Source: Streptomyces sp. MBT65 (GTDB lineage Bacteria > Actinomycetota > Actinomycetes > Streptomycetales > Streptomycetaceae). From it: a stretch of DNA of 64,000 nucleotides. The notes under the pieces were generated by a model, which was not told the DNA's origin, searched no databases, and worked only from the letters and a program-made list of their open reading frames with translations. This document shows positions 53,107-61,004 of the stretch, piece by piece; positions within the stretch are counted from its first letter, which is position 1, and every line of letters begins with the position of its first letter. The DNA lies in the NCBI RefSeq assembly GCF_016612545.1, contig NZ_JAENRY010000006.1, positions 1 to 64,000 on the forward strand. Reading direction: 5' to 3'. A program made the position numbers and the translations under genes.

Positions 53107-53975
53107 GCGAGGACACTCCTGCCGAACAGGCCCTGGGGGCGGAACACCAGGACCAGGAGGAAGACCACGTGCCCCGCGAGCAGGGGGAGGTCCGGGGAGA
53201 TCTGGGCGCCGACGGACTGGGCCACACCGAGAACGACGCCGCCGGCGAGCGTGCCCCACAGCGAGCCGAGGCCGCCGATGATGACCGTCTCGAAGGCGAA
53301 CAGGACGGTGAGCTGACCCTCGTACGGAGTGACCCCGCCCTGCCGCATCGTGTAGAGGACACCGGCCAGGGCCACGGTGGCGAAGGCGATGACCGAGGTC
53401 AGGGCGTACACGCGGCGGTTGTCGACGCCCATGAGGCGGACCACCGCGCGGTCGTCGGACGTGGCCCGGACGATACGGCCGGGCTGGGTGCGGTAGAGGA
53501 AGAGGTGGAGGGAGGAGAGGACCGCTACCGCCGCCGCTACCGTGATCAGGGGGAACCAGCCGATGGCCAGGCCGCCGCCGAGGTCGATGCTCGCGGTGCC
53601 GAGCGAGCCGATGGGCAGGGGCTGCGCGTCGCTGCTGAACAACTGGACCAGGACGTTGGGGATGATGACCGAGATGCCGAAGGTGACCAGCATCGGGGCG
53701 AGTTCGCCGATGCCCATCGCGCGGTCCAGCATGGAGCGTTGGACGAGGTAGCCGAGCCCGCCGACCGCGACCATCGACACGACGACGGTGACCGGGACCG
53801 GGACGCCGTAGTGGGCCGCGGTCACCGAGGCCACGTAGCCGCCGAGGATCATCAGATCCCCGTGGGCGAGGTTGGCGATCCGCATCACGCCGAAGACGAG
53901 GGACAGTCCCGCGGCGGCCATGGCGAAGATGCCGCCGAGCAGGACGCCCTGCAGGATTACGTTGAGCCAGGTCAT
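53103..53975 (-). CDS. Branched-chain-type ABC permease (LivH-like)
   Basis: A 290-residue permease. The N-terminus is LQGVLLGGIFAMAAAGLSLVFGVMRIANLAHGD and the C-terminus VLVFRPQGLFGRS, both diagnostic of LivH. ATG 53975 overlaps the LivF stop (ATGA) and its stop overlaps the LivM start. Together with LivM it forms the membrane channel. Confidence 0.9.
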   Translation of the reverse strand: MTWLNVILQGVLLGGIFAMAAAGLSLVFGVMRIANLAHGDLMILGGYVASVTAAHYGVPVPVTVVVSMVAVGGLGYLVQRSMLDRAMGIGELAPMLVTFGISVIIPNVLVQLFSSDAQPLPIGSLGTASIDLGGGLAIGWFPLITVAAAVAVLSSLHLFLYRTQPGRIVRATSDDRAVVRLMGVDNRRVYALTSVIAFATVALAGVLYTMRQGGVTPYEGQLTVLFAFETVIIGGLGSLWGTLAGGVVLGVAQSVGAQISPDLPLLAGHVVFLLVLVFRPQGLFGRSVLA

Positions 53976-54700
53976 GGGGTCTTCACCTCCGGGAAGGCGC
54001 CGGTGCCGAAGTACGCGGCGGTCACCTGGTCGCGGGTGAGTCCGGCCGCCGTGCCGGTCAGCACGATCCGGCCCTCCAGGACACACGCGATGCGGTCCGC
54101 CACGGCGAACGTGCGGCCCAGGTCCTGTTCGACCAGGATCACGGTCGCGCCCTCGGCACGGATACCGGGCAGCGCCGTGTAGAGCTGGTCCACGACGAGC
54201 GGGGCCAGGCCCAGGGAGACCTCGTCGAGGAGCAGCAGACGCGGATTGCCCATCAGCGCGCGGCCGATGGCGACGGCCTGCTGCTCACCGCCGGAGAGCC
54301 GGGCCGCCTTGCGGGTACGGCGGTCGGCGACGAGCGGCATCGTCTCGTACACCTTGGCCAGGTTCCAGGGGCCTTTGCGCCCGGTGGCTGCGCCGACCTG
54401 GAGGTTCTCCTCGACGGTGAGCGACGGGAAGAGCCGGCGGCCCTCCGGGACCAGGCAGACGCCCTTGCGGGCCCGGCGGATGTCGGGGTCGGCGGTGACG
54501 TCCTCGTCGGCCAGGCCGATCGTGCCGCGGAAGGGCTTCAGGGCTCCCGCGATGGTTTTCAACAGGGTTGATTTTCCCGCTCCGTTGGCGCCGACGAGGG
54601 CGAGCAGCTCACCCTCGGCCACCTCGAGGTCGATGCCGAACAAGGCTTGGAAGTCGCCGTATCCGGCGTCGACGGAGTCGACTCGCAGAAGCGTGCTCAT
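53972..54700 (-). CDS. Branched-chain-type ABC ATPase (LivF-like)
   Basis: A 242-residue ATPase with Walker A GANGAGKST, signature LSGGEQQAVAIGRAL, Walker B LLLLDEVSLGL (E then V where DEP is usual) and LVEQDL. The VCLVPEGRRLFPSLTVEENL segment is typical of LivF. ATG 54700 overlaps the LivG stop. It pairs with LivG to energise uptake. Confidence 0.92.
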   Translation of the reverse strand: MSTLLRVDSVDAGYGDFQALFGIDLEVAEGELLALVGANGAGKSTLLKTIAGALKPFRGTIGLADEDVTADPDIRRARKGVCLVPEGRRLFPSLTVEENLQVGAATGRKGPWNLAKVYETMPLVADRRTRKAARLSGGEQQAVAIGRALMGNPRLLLLDEVSLGLAPLVVDQLYTALPGIRAEGATVILVEQDLGRTFAVADRIACVLEGRIVLTGTAAGLTRDQVTAAYFGTGAFPEVKTP

Positions 54701-55425
54701 GCCGCCGTACCTCCCAGGTAGACCTCCGCGACCTCGTCGCTGGCCAGTACCTCGTGCGGGTCGCCGTCGACGCGGATCCGGCCGTAGGCGAGGCAGACCA
54801 GCCGGTCGACGACCTGGACCAGGGCCTTGACGACGTGCTCGATCCACAGGATCGTCACGCCGGACTCCTTCAGGGACAGCACGGTGGCGACGAGTTCCTC
54901 CGCCTCGGCCTCGGTGAGGCCGCCCGCGATCTCGTCGAGGAGGAGCAGTTCGGGGCCGGTGGCCAGCGCCCGTGCCAGCTCCAGCCGTTTGCGGCCGAGG
55001 AGGGGCAGGGACCCTGCGGGCTTGTTGGCGAGGTGGAGCAGCCCGGCGGTCTCCAGCGCGCGCAGGGCCTGGTCGCGGGCGGGGCCGCCACGCAGCCGGG
55101 CTCCCCGCTCGGCGCCGACCAGGGCGTTCTCGAACACGGTCAGGTCGCCGAAGGGGCGCGGTATCTGGAAGGAGCGGCCGACGCCGAGCCGGCATCGCTG
55201 CGCCGCGGAGGTGCGGGTGACGTCGCGGCCCGCGAGCCGCACGGAACCGGCGGTCGCGGGCTCGACGCCCGAGATCGCGCTGAGCAGGGTGGACTTGCCC
55301 GCGCCGTTCGGGCCGACGATTCCGACGGCCTGCCCGCGGGGGACGGACAGCTCGACGTCCTCCAGGACCTGCAACTCGCCGAAGTGCACGGCGAGATGGT
55401 CCACTTCGAGGAGTGGAGCGGTCAC
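54697..55425 (-). CDS. Branched-chain-type ABC ATPase (LivG-like)
   Basis: A 242-residue ATPase with Walker A GPNGAGKST, a LivG-type divergent signature LPLLGRKRLELARAL, Walker B LLLLDEIAGGL and H-loop IEHVV. The GTG start overlaps the binding-protein stop (GTGA). Unlike the first importer in this window, its four subunits are separate proteins. Confidence 0.92.
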   Translation of the reverse strand: MTAPLLEVDHLAVHFGELQVLEDVELSVPRGQAVGIVGPNGAGKSTLLSAISGVEPATAGSVRLAGRDVTRTSAAQRCRLGVGRSFQIPRPFGDLTVFENALVGAERGARLRGGPARDQALRALETAGLLHLANKPAGSLPLLGRKRLELARALATGPELLLLDEIAGGLTEAEAEELVATVLSLKESGVTILWIEHVVKALVQVVDRLVCLAYGRIRVDGDPHEVLASDEVAEVYLGGTAA

Positions 55426-56744
55426 AGTTCCGCCGCCTTGGCGTCGGGCTTGACCATCGGCATCAAGCTGTTGCTGATGACCTTCAGTTCGTACGTCTCA
55501 CCGCTGCCCTTGATCCACTGGGTGCCGACCATGGGGATGGTGGCGACGTTCTTGACCGGGTTGGCGGCGCCGCCGCCGGTCCACGAGAGGTGGCCGAGGA
55601 CGGTGTCGAGGCTGGTCTTCGCGATCTGGGCGGCGACGGCCTCGCGGTCCTTGGGGTTCGCGTTGCGCAGGACGTGGTTGGCCACCTCGAACAGCGCGTG
55701 GTTGGGGCCGAGCCCCTGGTTCCACGAACGGCCCTTCGCCAGCGGGGACTTCTCGTAGTCGTCGGCCAGTGCGGTGGCGGTCTGGCCGGTGAGCGTGGAG
55801 GTGAAGGGGAACTGCGGCACCCACCAGCTCGCCGTGCACAGCCCGTTGCCGAGGTTGTTCGGCAGGGAGGCCACCGACGACTCGAAGTGGATGGCCTTGG
55901 AGATGGTGGCGACCTTGGGCCTGAAGCTCTGCTGTGCGGCCTGCGTCCAGAACGTCGAGAAGTCGGGCGGCGAGGGCACGCCGGCGAGGATCTCGACGCC
56001 CTCCTTCTTGAACTTCGCGATGATCGAGGAGAAGTCCTTGGTGCCGGGCTCGTAGGAACCCGGGTCGACGAACGTGAAGGCCTTGGTCGGGGGCTGCGCG
56101 CGGTAACCGGTGGTCTTGTCCCGGAAGGCATTGCCGTCGGAGTCGTTCGGCCACAGCACGCCGACCTTCTTGTTGGTGTCGTGCTGCCGCCACATGTCGC
56201 TCTCGACCCTGGCCAGGTGCTCGATGCCGTCGAAGAAGTGGAACGTGTACTTGAAGGTCTTCTTCGGCGTGCCGCCGCGCCCGAAGAACCAGGCCTGCCA
56301 GGGCTCGATGGTCGAGACGCAGGGCACGCCCTCGCTCTCGCACTTGGCCGCGACCGGGTGGATCGTGTCCGGTGTCGCGGTGACGAGGACGAGGTCGACC
56401 TGCTGCTGGGAGATCAGCTCGTCCGCGATGGTGGCCGCCTGCTGCGGGTCCGAGCCCGTGTCACGGTCCAGGATCTTCACGTCGTACTTCTTGCCGTCGT
56501 GCGTGATCCCCTTGGCGAAGAACGCCCGCACCTGCTTGAGGATGTACGCGTCGGACTCGGCGAAGGCCGCGTAGGCGCCGGTGCGCGGGCTGACGTAACC
56601 GATCTTGATGGTGTTGCCGGTCGAGCCGCCCGAGCCCTTGAGGCCGGAGGAACAGGCGGCAAGGATCGGGGAGGCCGCCACAGCAGTGGCTCCGAGGCCT
56701 CTGAGGACGCTGCGGCGGGACGGCTTGATCGCGGGGTGTTCCAT
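55422..56744 (-). CDS. ABC substrate-binding protein, Tat lipoprotein (HAAT family)
   Basis: A 440-residue binding protein whose N-terminus combines a twin-arginine motif (SRRSVLRG) with a lipobox (ILAAC, lipidated Cys 31), so it should be exported folded by Tat and anchored. The mature part begins IKIGYVSPRTGAYAAFAESD. It resembles amide/urea/aromatic-acid receptors of the HAAT family. CCGGAG precedes ATG 56744. It is the first gene of the importer operon, about 100 bp from an IclR-box candidate. Confidence 0.9.
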   Translation of the reverse strand: MEHPAIKPSRRSVLRGLGATAVAASPILAACSSGLKGSGGSTGNTIKIGYVSPRTGAYAAFAESDAYILKQVRAFFAKGITHDGKKYDVKILDRDTGSDPQQAATIADELISQQQVDLVLVTATPDTIHPVAAKCESEGVPCVSTIEPWQAWFFGRGGTPKKTFKYTFHFFDGIEHLARVESDMWRQHDTNKKVGVLWPNDSDGNAFRDKTTGYRAQPPTKAFTFVDPGSYEPGTKDFSSIIAKFKKEGVEILAGVPSPPDFSTFWTQAAQQSFRPKVATISKAIHFESSVASLPNNLGNGLCTASWWVPQFPFTSTLTGQTATALADDYEKSPLAKGRSWNQGLGPNHALFEVANHVLRNANPKDREAVAAQIAKTSLDTVLGHLSWTGGGAANPVKNVATIPMVGTQWIKGSGETYELKVISNSLMPMVKPDAKAAEL

Positions 56745-56845
56745 GGCGGGCTCCGGAGGGCCTTGAGCCGCAGGTCACGGGCTGCGGCGAGTGGAGGAAG
56801 TGGCCGCGAACGTAGGCCCGCCGTCCGTGCCTGGACAGGGCATGG

Positions 56846-56861
56846 ATTCGATATGCGAGAC
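56846..56861 (-). promoter_or_regulatory. IclR-box candidate 1 (importer operon)
   Basis: On the minus strand GTCTCGCATATCGAAT matches the box found before the amidase and decarboxylase genes. It lies about 100 bp upstream of the binding-protein start. Confidence 0.6.
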
Positions 56862-56976
56862 GGCTGGGTCGTCGGTGACCCTAATGAAACATCGGCTGTA
56901 CACAGAGGGACGTAGAGGAGTTACTGCACGCTCATAACGGGACGGATGGTGCTCCTGGGGTCGGCGCCCGCGCGAG

Positions 56977-57288
56977 TCAGGGCGTCGCGCGGATCCATTC
57001 GCGCAGGTCCCTGGTGTACGCGTGGAACACGCCCACCAGGTCGACCTGGCCGGGATCGGCCGGCCACTGGTTCTCCAGGCCCTCCATGACGGCGACGATC
57101 TGCGTGGCCAGCAGCCCGCAGTCGAGGTCCTCGCGCAGCTCACCGTCAGCGATGCCCGCCTCCAGGGCCGTACGCACCAGCGTCCGCGCCTCCATGAAGT
57201 GCCGTCTGCTGTACTCGGCCGCCGGGTGGTCGCCGCCCCCCGATTCGGCGGCCAGGACATGGGAGAGCTGTACGAGCCAGGCCGCCCC
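56977..57288 (-). pseudogene. TetR-family regulator, C-terminal fragment
   Basis: 103 codons read as a TetR ligand-binding C-terminus (AAWLVQLSHVLAAES, FMEARTLVRTALEAGIADGE, LREDLDCGLLATQIVAVMEG, TRDLREWIRATP). No helix-turn-helix or start codon with a ribosome-binding site can be found upstream; the frame continues open but into non-coding composition. It therefore looks like a decayed former regulator of the importer or of a lost neighbour. Confidence 0.65.
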
Positions 57289-57683
57289 GGAAAGACGACC
57301 GTGGTGGAGATACCGGTGCCTCTCAGGGCCGCGCAGATCTGAGACGCGGAGCTGGACGCCTGGCACACGATCCAGGGCCGCTACCGCCTGCGCGCCAGGC
57401 GCTCGTACCCGGATCTGCGCGTCGAGGCGGCATGCGCGTCGCGCTCTGCGGCTTCGGGGCCTGGCGGGCTCGCGGTTTCGCGGCCTCCCGGCCTTGCGGA
57501 CCGTGAGACCGGTGTACCGCAGCCCCACGCCGGTTCGGACACGCCGCCACCTCGCGAGAGGTGCTTGACGACGACCGACCGGGCGATCCCGGTCTCCCAC
57601 CGCGCCGAGGTCGTTCTCGGTGCGGTGGACGCTCGTGTGCCGGTCCGGCTCAGTCCCGGACGGTGCCGACCAACGCATCTGGA
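57289..57683. other. Stretch without a recognisable gene before the amidase
   Basis: About 400 bp. A plus-strand frame has a protein-like patch around 57352-57420 (DAELDAWHTIQGRYRLRA), but it has no start and no family match that I recognise. Confidence 0.4.
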
Positions 57684-57700
57684 GTCTCGCATTGCGAAAC
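57684..57700 (+). promoter_or_regulatory. IclR-box candidate 2 (amidase operon)
   Basis: GTCTCGCATTGCGAAAC contains the perfect 11-bp palindrome TCGCATTGCGA. It lies 42 bp before the amidase ATG at 57743. A TATTGT -10-like element at 57732-57737 would place the transcription start at or next to the ATG, and there is no Shine-Dalgarno sequence, so the mRNA is probably leaderless. Confidence 0.68.
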
Positions 57701-57742
57701 AGCCATGTTCATGAGCGGCGGACAGAACCTTATTGTCCGCCC

Positions 57743-59110
57743 ATGCAGACCGCCCTCTCCAGGCTTGCCACGGGGACGCTCACCAGCGTCTCGCTCACCG
57801 AGGAACTCCTCGCGCGCGCGGAGCGGGCCGACGACCTGGGGGCCTTCGTCACCCTGGACGCCGACCGCGCCCTCGCCGAGGCCGCGGCGGCGGACCGCGC
57901 CCCCGCCCGGGGCCCGCTGCACGGGCTGCCGATCGCCGTCAAGGACAACATCCACGTCGCCGGGCTCCCCAACACCGCGGGCTGCGAGGCGCTCGCCGGA
58001 TTCATCCCGGACCGGGACGCGGAGGCGGTCACCCGGCTGCGTGCGGCCGGCGCGATCGTGCTGGGCAAGACCAACATGCACGAGCTGGCCCTGGGAGCCA
58101 CCAGCACGGGAGGCCCGTACGGCCCCGCCCGCAATCCGGCAGACCCCGACCGTTTCGCGGGCGGAAGCAGTGGCGGCACCGCCACGGCCGTCGCCGCCGG
58201 TCTGGCCCCGGCCGGGCTGGGCACCGACACCGGCGGCTCGGTCCGCGTCCCGGCCGCGCTCACCGGCATCGCCGGTCTACGGCCGACCACGGTCCGTTAC
58301 CCCGCCGACGGCGTGACGCCGCTGTCGTGGACGCGCGACACCATCGGCCCCATGGCCGCGACCGTCGCCGACCTCGTCCTCCTGGACACCGTCCTCGCCG
58401 CCGACCACGACCCGGTCGAGGCACCCGACCCGCGCGAGGTCGTGCTCGCCGTCCCCGAACACCACTTCACAGAGCCACTGCACCCGCGCACCGCCGACGT
58501 GTGGGAACACTCCCTGGACCTCCTGGGGACCGCCGGGGTCCGGCTCGTGCCGGTACGGCTGCCCGAGGTCGAGACGGCCGAGGAACTGGCCGGATTCTCC
58601 ATCACCCTCTACGAGGCCGCCAGGCAGCTGCCCGGGTACCTGAGCGTGGCGACGGGCGGTGCGGAACCGGCGGAACTCCTGGCCCGGATCACCCACCCGG
58701 ACGTGCGCACGACGATGGAGCGGGTCGTGTTCCCGCAGACGGTCACCGAATCGGCGTACAAGGCCGCTCTCGAAATCCGCGACCGTGTCCTCGTGGACGG
58801 CTACCGGCGCATCTTCCGCGAGACCGGAGCCCACGCCGTGCTCTTCCCCACCACCCCCCTGCCCGCCGGACGGATCGACACCGACACCGAGCGGGTACGG
58901 CTCGACGGTGTCCTGCGTCCGGCCTTCCCCACGTACATCCGCAACACGGGACCCGGCAGCGTCGCCGCCCTTCCCGGCCTCACGGTGCCCGTCCGGTCGG
59001 CGGGCCCGGGACTCCCGGTGGGTGTGGCGCTCGACGCGCCCTGGAACACCGACCGACGGCTCCTGGGCCTCGGCCTGCTGGTCGAAAAGCTCCTGGAAGC
59101 GGGAGCATGA
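57743..59110 (+). CDS. Amidase-signature family amidase
   Basis: A 455-residue amidase-signature enzyme. The Ser-cisSer-Lys triad is K67 (AVKDN), S142 (GGSSGG) and S166 (TDTGGSVR). It hydrolyses a carboxamide to acid and ammonia in the cytoplasm. The nitrilase gene begins 20 bp later. Nitrilases that act on 2-hydroxynitriles often release part of the product as amide, so a paired amidase would complete conversion to the acid. The substrate is inferred from neighbours only. Confidence 0.9.
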   Translation: MQTALSRLATGTLTSVSLTEELLARAERADDLGAFVTLDADRALAEAAAADRAPARGPLHGLPIAVKDNIHVAGLPNTAGCEALAGFIPDRDAEAVTRLRAAGAIVLGKTNMHELALGATSTGGPYGPARNPADPDRFAGGSSGGTATAVAAGLAPAGLGTDTGGSVRVPAALTGIAGLRPTTVRYPADGVTPLSWTRDTIGPMAATVADLVLLDTVLAADHDPVEAPDPREVVLAVPEHHFTEPLHPRTADVWEHSLDLLGTAGVRLVPVRLPEVETAEELAGFSITLYEAARQLPGYLSVATGGAEPAELLARITHPDVRTTMERVVFPQTVTESAYKAALEIRDRVLVDGYRRIFRETGAHAVLFPTTPLPAGRIDTDTERVRLDGVLRPAFPTYIRNTGPGSVAALPGLTVPVRSAGPGLPVGVALDAPWNTDRRLLGLGLLVEKLLEAGA

Positions 59111-59130
59111 AGAGAAGGAGACGATCGGAC

Positions 59131-60153
59131 ATGACAGAGACCACTCGCCGCTTCAAGGCCGCGGCCGTCCAGGCCGAGCCCGCCTGGCTCGACGCGGAGG
59201 CCGGGGTCGCCAAGACCGTCGACCTGATCGCGGAAGCGGCCCGGGGCGGGGCCTCGCTCATCGCCTTCCCCGAAGTCTGGATTCCCGGCTACCCGCACTT
59301 CCTGTGGCTGGGCGCGGTCGCCGGCCAGGTCCCCTTCGTCGGCCGTTACCACGCCGCCTCGCTCGCCCCCGACGGCGACGGCCTGACCACGATCCGCCGC
59401 GCCGCCCGGCAGCACGGCATCACCGTCGCGCTCGGATACAGCGAGAAGGACCACGGCAGCCTCTACATCACCCAGACCGTGATCGCCGCCGACGGCAGTG
59501 TGCTCCTGCACCGCCGCAAGCTCAAGCCGACCCATGTCGAGCGCAGCCTGTTCGGCGAGGGCGACGGCAGCGACCTCAAGGTCGTCGACAGCGCGCTCGG
59601 CCGGCTCGGCGCCCTGAACTGCGCAGAGCACGTCCAGCCGCTCAGCAAGTACGCCCTGTACGCGCAGAACGAGCAGGTGCACATCGCCAGTTGGCCGTGT
59701 TTCGGTCTCTACCGCGACCTCGCCTTCCAGCTCAGCGCCGAGGCCAACATCGCCGCGTCCCAGGTGTACGCCATCGAGGGCAGCGCCTTCGTCCTGATGG
59801 CCACCCAGGTCATCTCCCAGGCCGGCATCGACGTCTTCGCCTCCACCCCCGAGCAGCGCCGCCTGCTCACGGCCGGCGGGGGCTGCTCACGGATCTTCGG
59901 CCCCGACGGACGTACCCTCACCAAGGACCTCGACGAGGGTGAGGAGGCGCTGGTGTACGCCGACATCGACCTCGACGAGATCGACCTCGCGAAGAACGCC
60001 TACGACCCGGCCGGGCACTACGCGCGCGCCGACGCCACCTACCTCGTTCACCGTCGCGAACCGCGCCGGCCCGTGGTCCGGGAGGGCAGTCCCGCCGAGA
60101 CCGCGTTCCCGGCGCTGTTCCCGTCGCTGGACGACGAGATCCCCGAGCCATGA
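59131..60153 (+). CDS. Nitrilase (arylacetonitrilase-like)
   Basis: A 340-residue nitrilase with the Glu-Lys-Cys triad E48 (FPEVWIPGYP), K130 (HRRKLKPTHVER) and C164 (LNCAEHVQPL). The residue after the catalytic Cys is Ala (A165), where many nitrilases have Trp. As I recall, the arylacetonitrilase of Pseudomonas fluorescens EBC191 also has Cys164-Ala165 and converts mandelonitrile to mandelate plus mandelamide. AAGGAG precedes ATG 59131; ATG 59107 is possible. The stop overlaps the IclR start (ATGA). Confidence 0.92.
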   Translation: MTETTRRFKAAAVQAEPAWLDAEAGVAKTVDLIAEAARGGASLIAFPEVWIPGYPHFLWLGAVAGQVPFVGRYHAASLAPDGDGLTTIRRAARQHGITVALGYSEKDHGSLYITQTVIAADGSVLLHRRKLKPTHVERSLFGEGDGSDLKVVDSALGRLGALNCAEHVQPLSKYALYAQNEQVHIASWPCFGLYRDLAFQLSAEANIAASQVYAIEGSAFVLMATQVISQAGIDVFASTPEQRRLLTAGGGCSRIFGPDGRTLTKDLDEGEEALVYADIDLDEIDLAKNAYDPAGHYARADATYLVHRREPRRPVVREGSPAETAFPALFPSLDDEIPEP

Positions 60154-60887
60154 CCCGGCCTGCCGAAGACTCCCCGCCGCCGGGCCGGCCCCCCGTCCAG
60201 ACCCTGGACCGGGGGCTGCGGCTGCTGGAAGTGATCGCGCTGTCGGACGTACCGCTGACGCTGGCCGAACTGAGCCAGCAGATGGGGCTGCACCGCTCGA
60301 TCGTCTACCGGCTGCTGCGCACCCTCCAGGACCACCACCTGGTGGCGCACACCACCCACGGGTACGTCATCGGCACCCGCGCCCAGTCACTGGGCCGGCG
60401 CACCCTGCCCATGCTCCAGCGCATCGCCAAACCGGAGATCGCCAAGCTGGCCGCGCGCGTGGGCCTGACCTCGTTCTTCGTCGTCCGGGACGGCGAAGAA
60501 GCGGTGACGCTGGTCTCCGTCGAGGTTGAAAGCACCCGCTCGCGCACCGTCTACAGCCCCGGCGACCGGCATCCGCTGACCCTGGGCTCCCCGGGCATCG
60601 CCATGCTGTCCGCCGAGCCGCAACTGCTCGGTGAGCGACCGGAGATCAGCCGGGCCCGCGCCTGCGGCTACGCCACCACACGCAACGAGGTCGTGCGCGG
60701 CCTCGGGACGATCTCGGCGCCGGTCCTGTCGGCGCCCGGCCAAGCCGTCGCCGCCGTGTCGATCGCCTTCACCGTCGAACACCCCGGCCCGCCACAGATC
60801 GAGGCAGTCCTCGACACCGCCCGCCTCATCACCGGCCGGCTGCGCGGAGAGCTGTCCACCGGAGCGGTCCTGCCCGGGGTCGAGTGA
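60150..60887 (+). CDS. IclR-family transcriptional regulator
   Basis: A 245-residue IclR protein. The N-terminal winged helix-turn-helix is LTLAELSQQMGLHRSIVYRLLRTLQDHHLV; the C-terminal effector domain includes SFFVVRDGEEAVTLVSVE and ISAPVLSAPGQAVAAVSIAFT. It is translationally coupled to the nitrilase. Three similar boxes (56846, 57684, 60922) flank all major units of this pathway and are its likely targets. IclR proteins often respond to aromatic acids. Confidence 0.9.
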   Translation: MTRPAEDSPPPGRPPVQTLDRGLRLLEVIALSDVPLTLAELSQQMGLHRSIVYRLLRTLQDHHLVAHTTHGYVIGTRAQSLGRRTLPMLQRIAKPEIAKLAARVGLTSFFVVRDGEEAVTLVSVEVESTRSRTVYSPGDRHPLTLGSPGIAMLSAEPQLLGERPEISRARACGYATTRNEVVRGLGTISAPVLSAPGQAVAAVSIAFTVEHPGPPQIEAVLDTARLITGRLRGELSTGAVLPGVE

Positions 60888-60921
60888 CTCGTCCGCCGAC
60901 TCGGCGACCGACTCACGTACG

Positions 60922-60945
60922 GCACGTTTCGCATAGTGAACGTGC
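60922..60945 (+). promoter_or_regulatory. IclR-box candidate 3 (decarboxylase operon)
   Basis: GCACGTT (60922-60928) and AACGTGC (60939-60945) are perfect inverted arms. Within them GTTTCGCATAGTGAAC matches the boxes upstream of the amidase and importer (consensus GTYTCGCATWKYGAA). It lies 60 bp upstream of the decarboxylase ATG. Confidence 0.68.
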
Positions 60946-61004
60946 CCGTGGCCCCCCGGGGTTGGGCGGCTTAGCGTCCAGTCCTGCCAGAAAGGGGACC
61001 CGCG

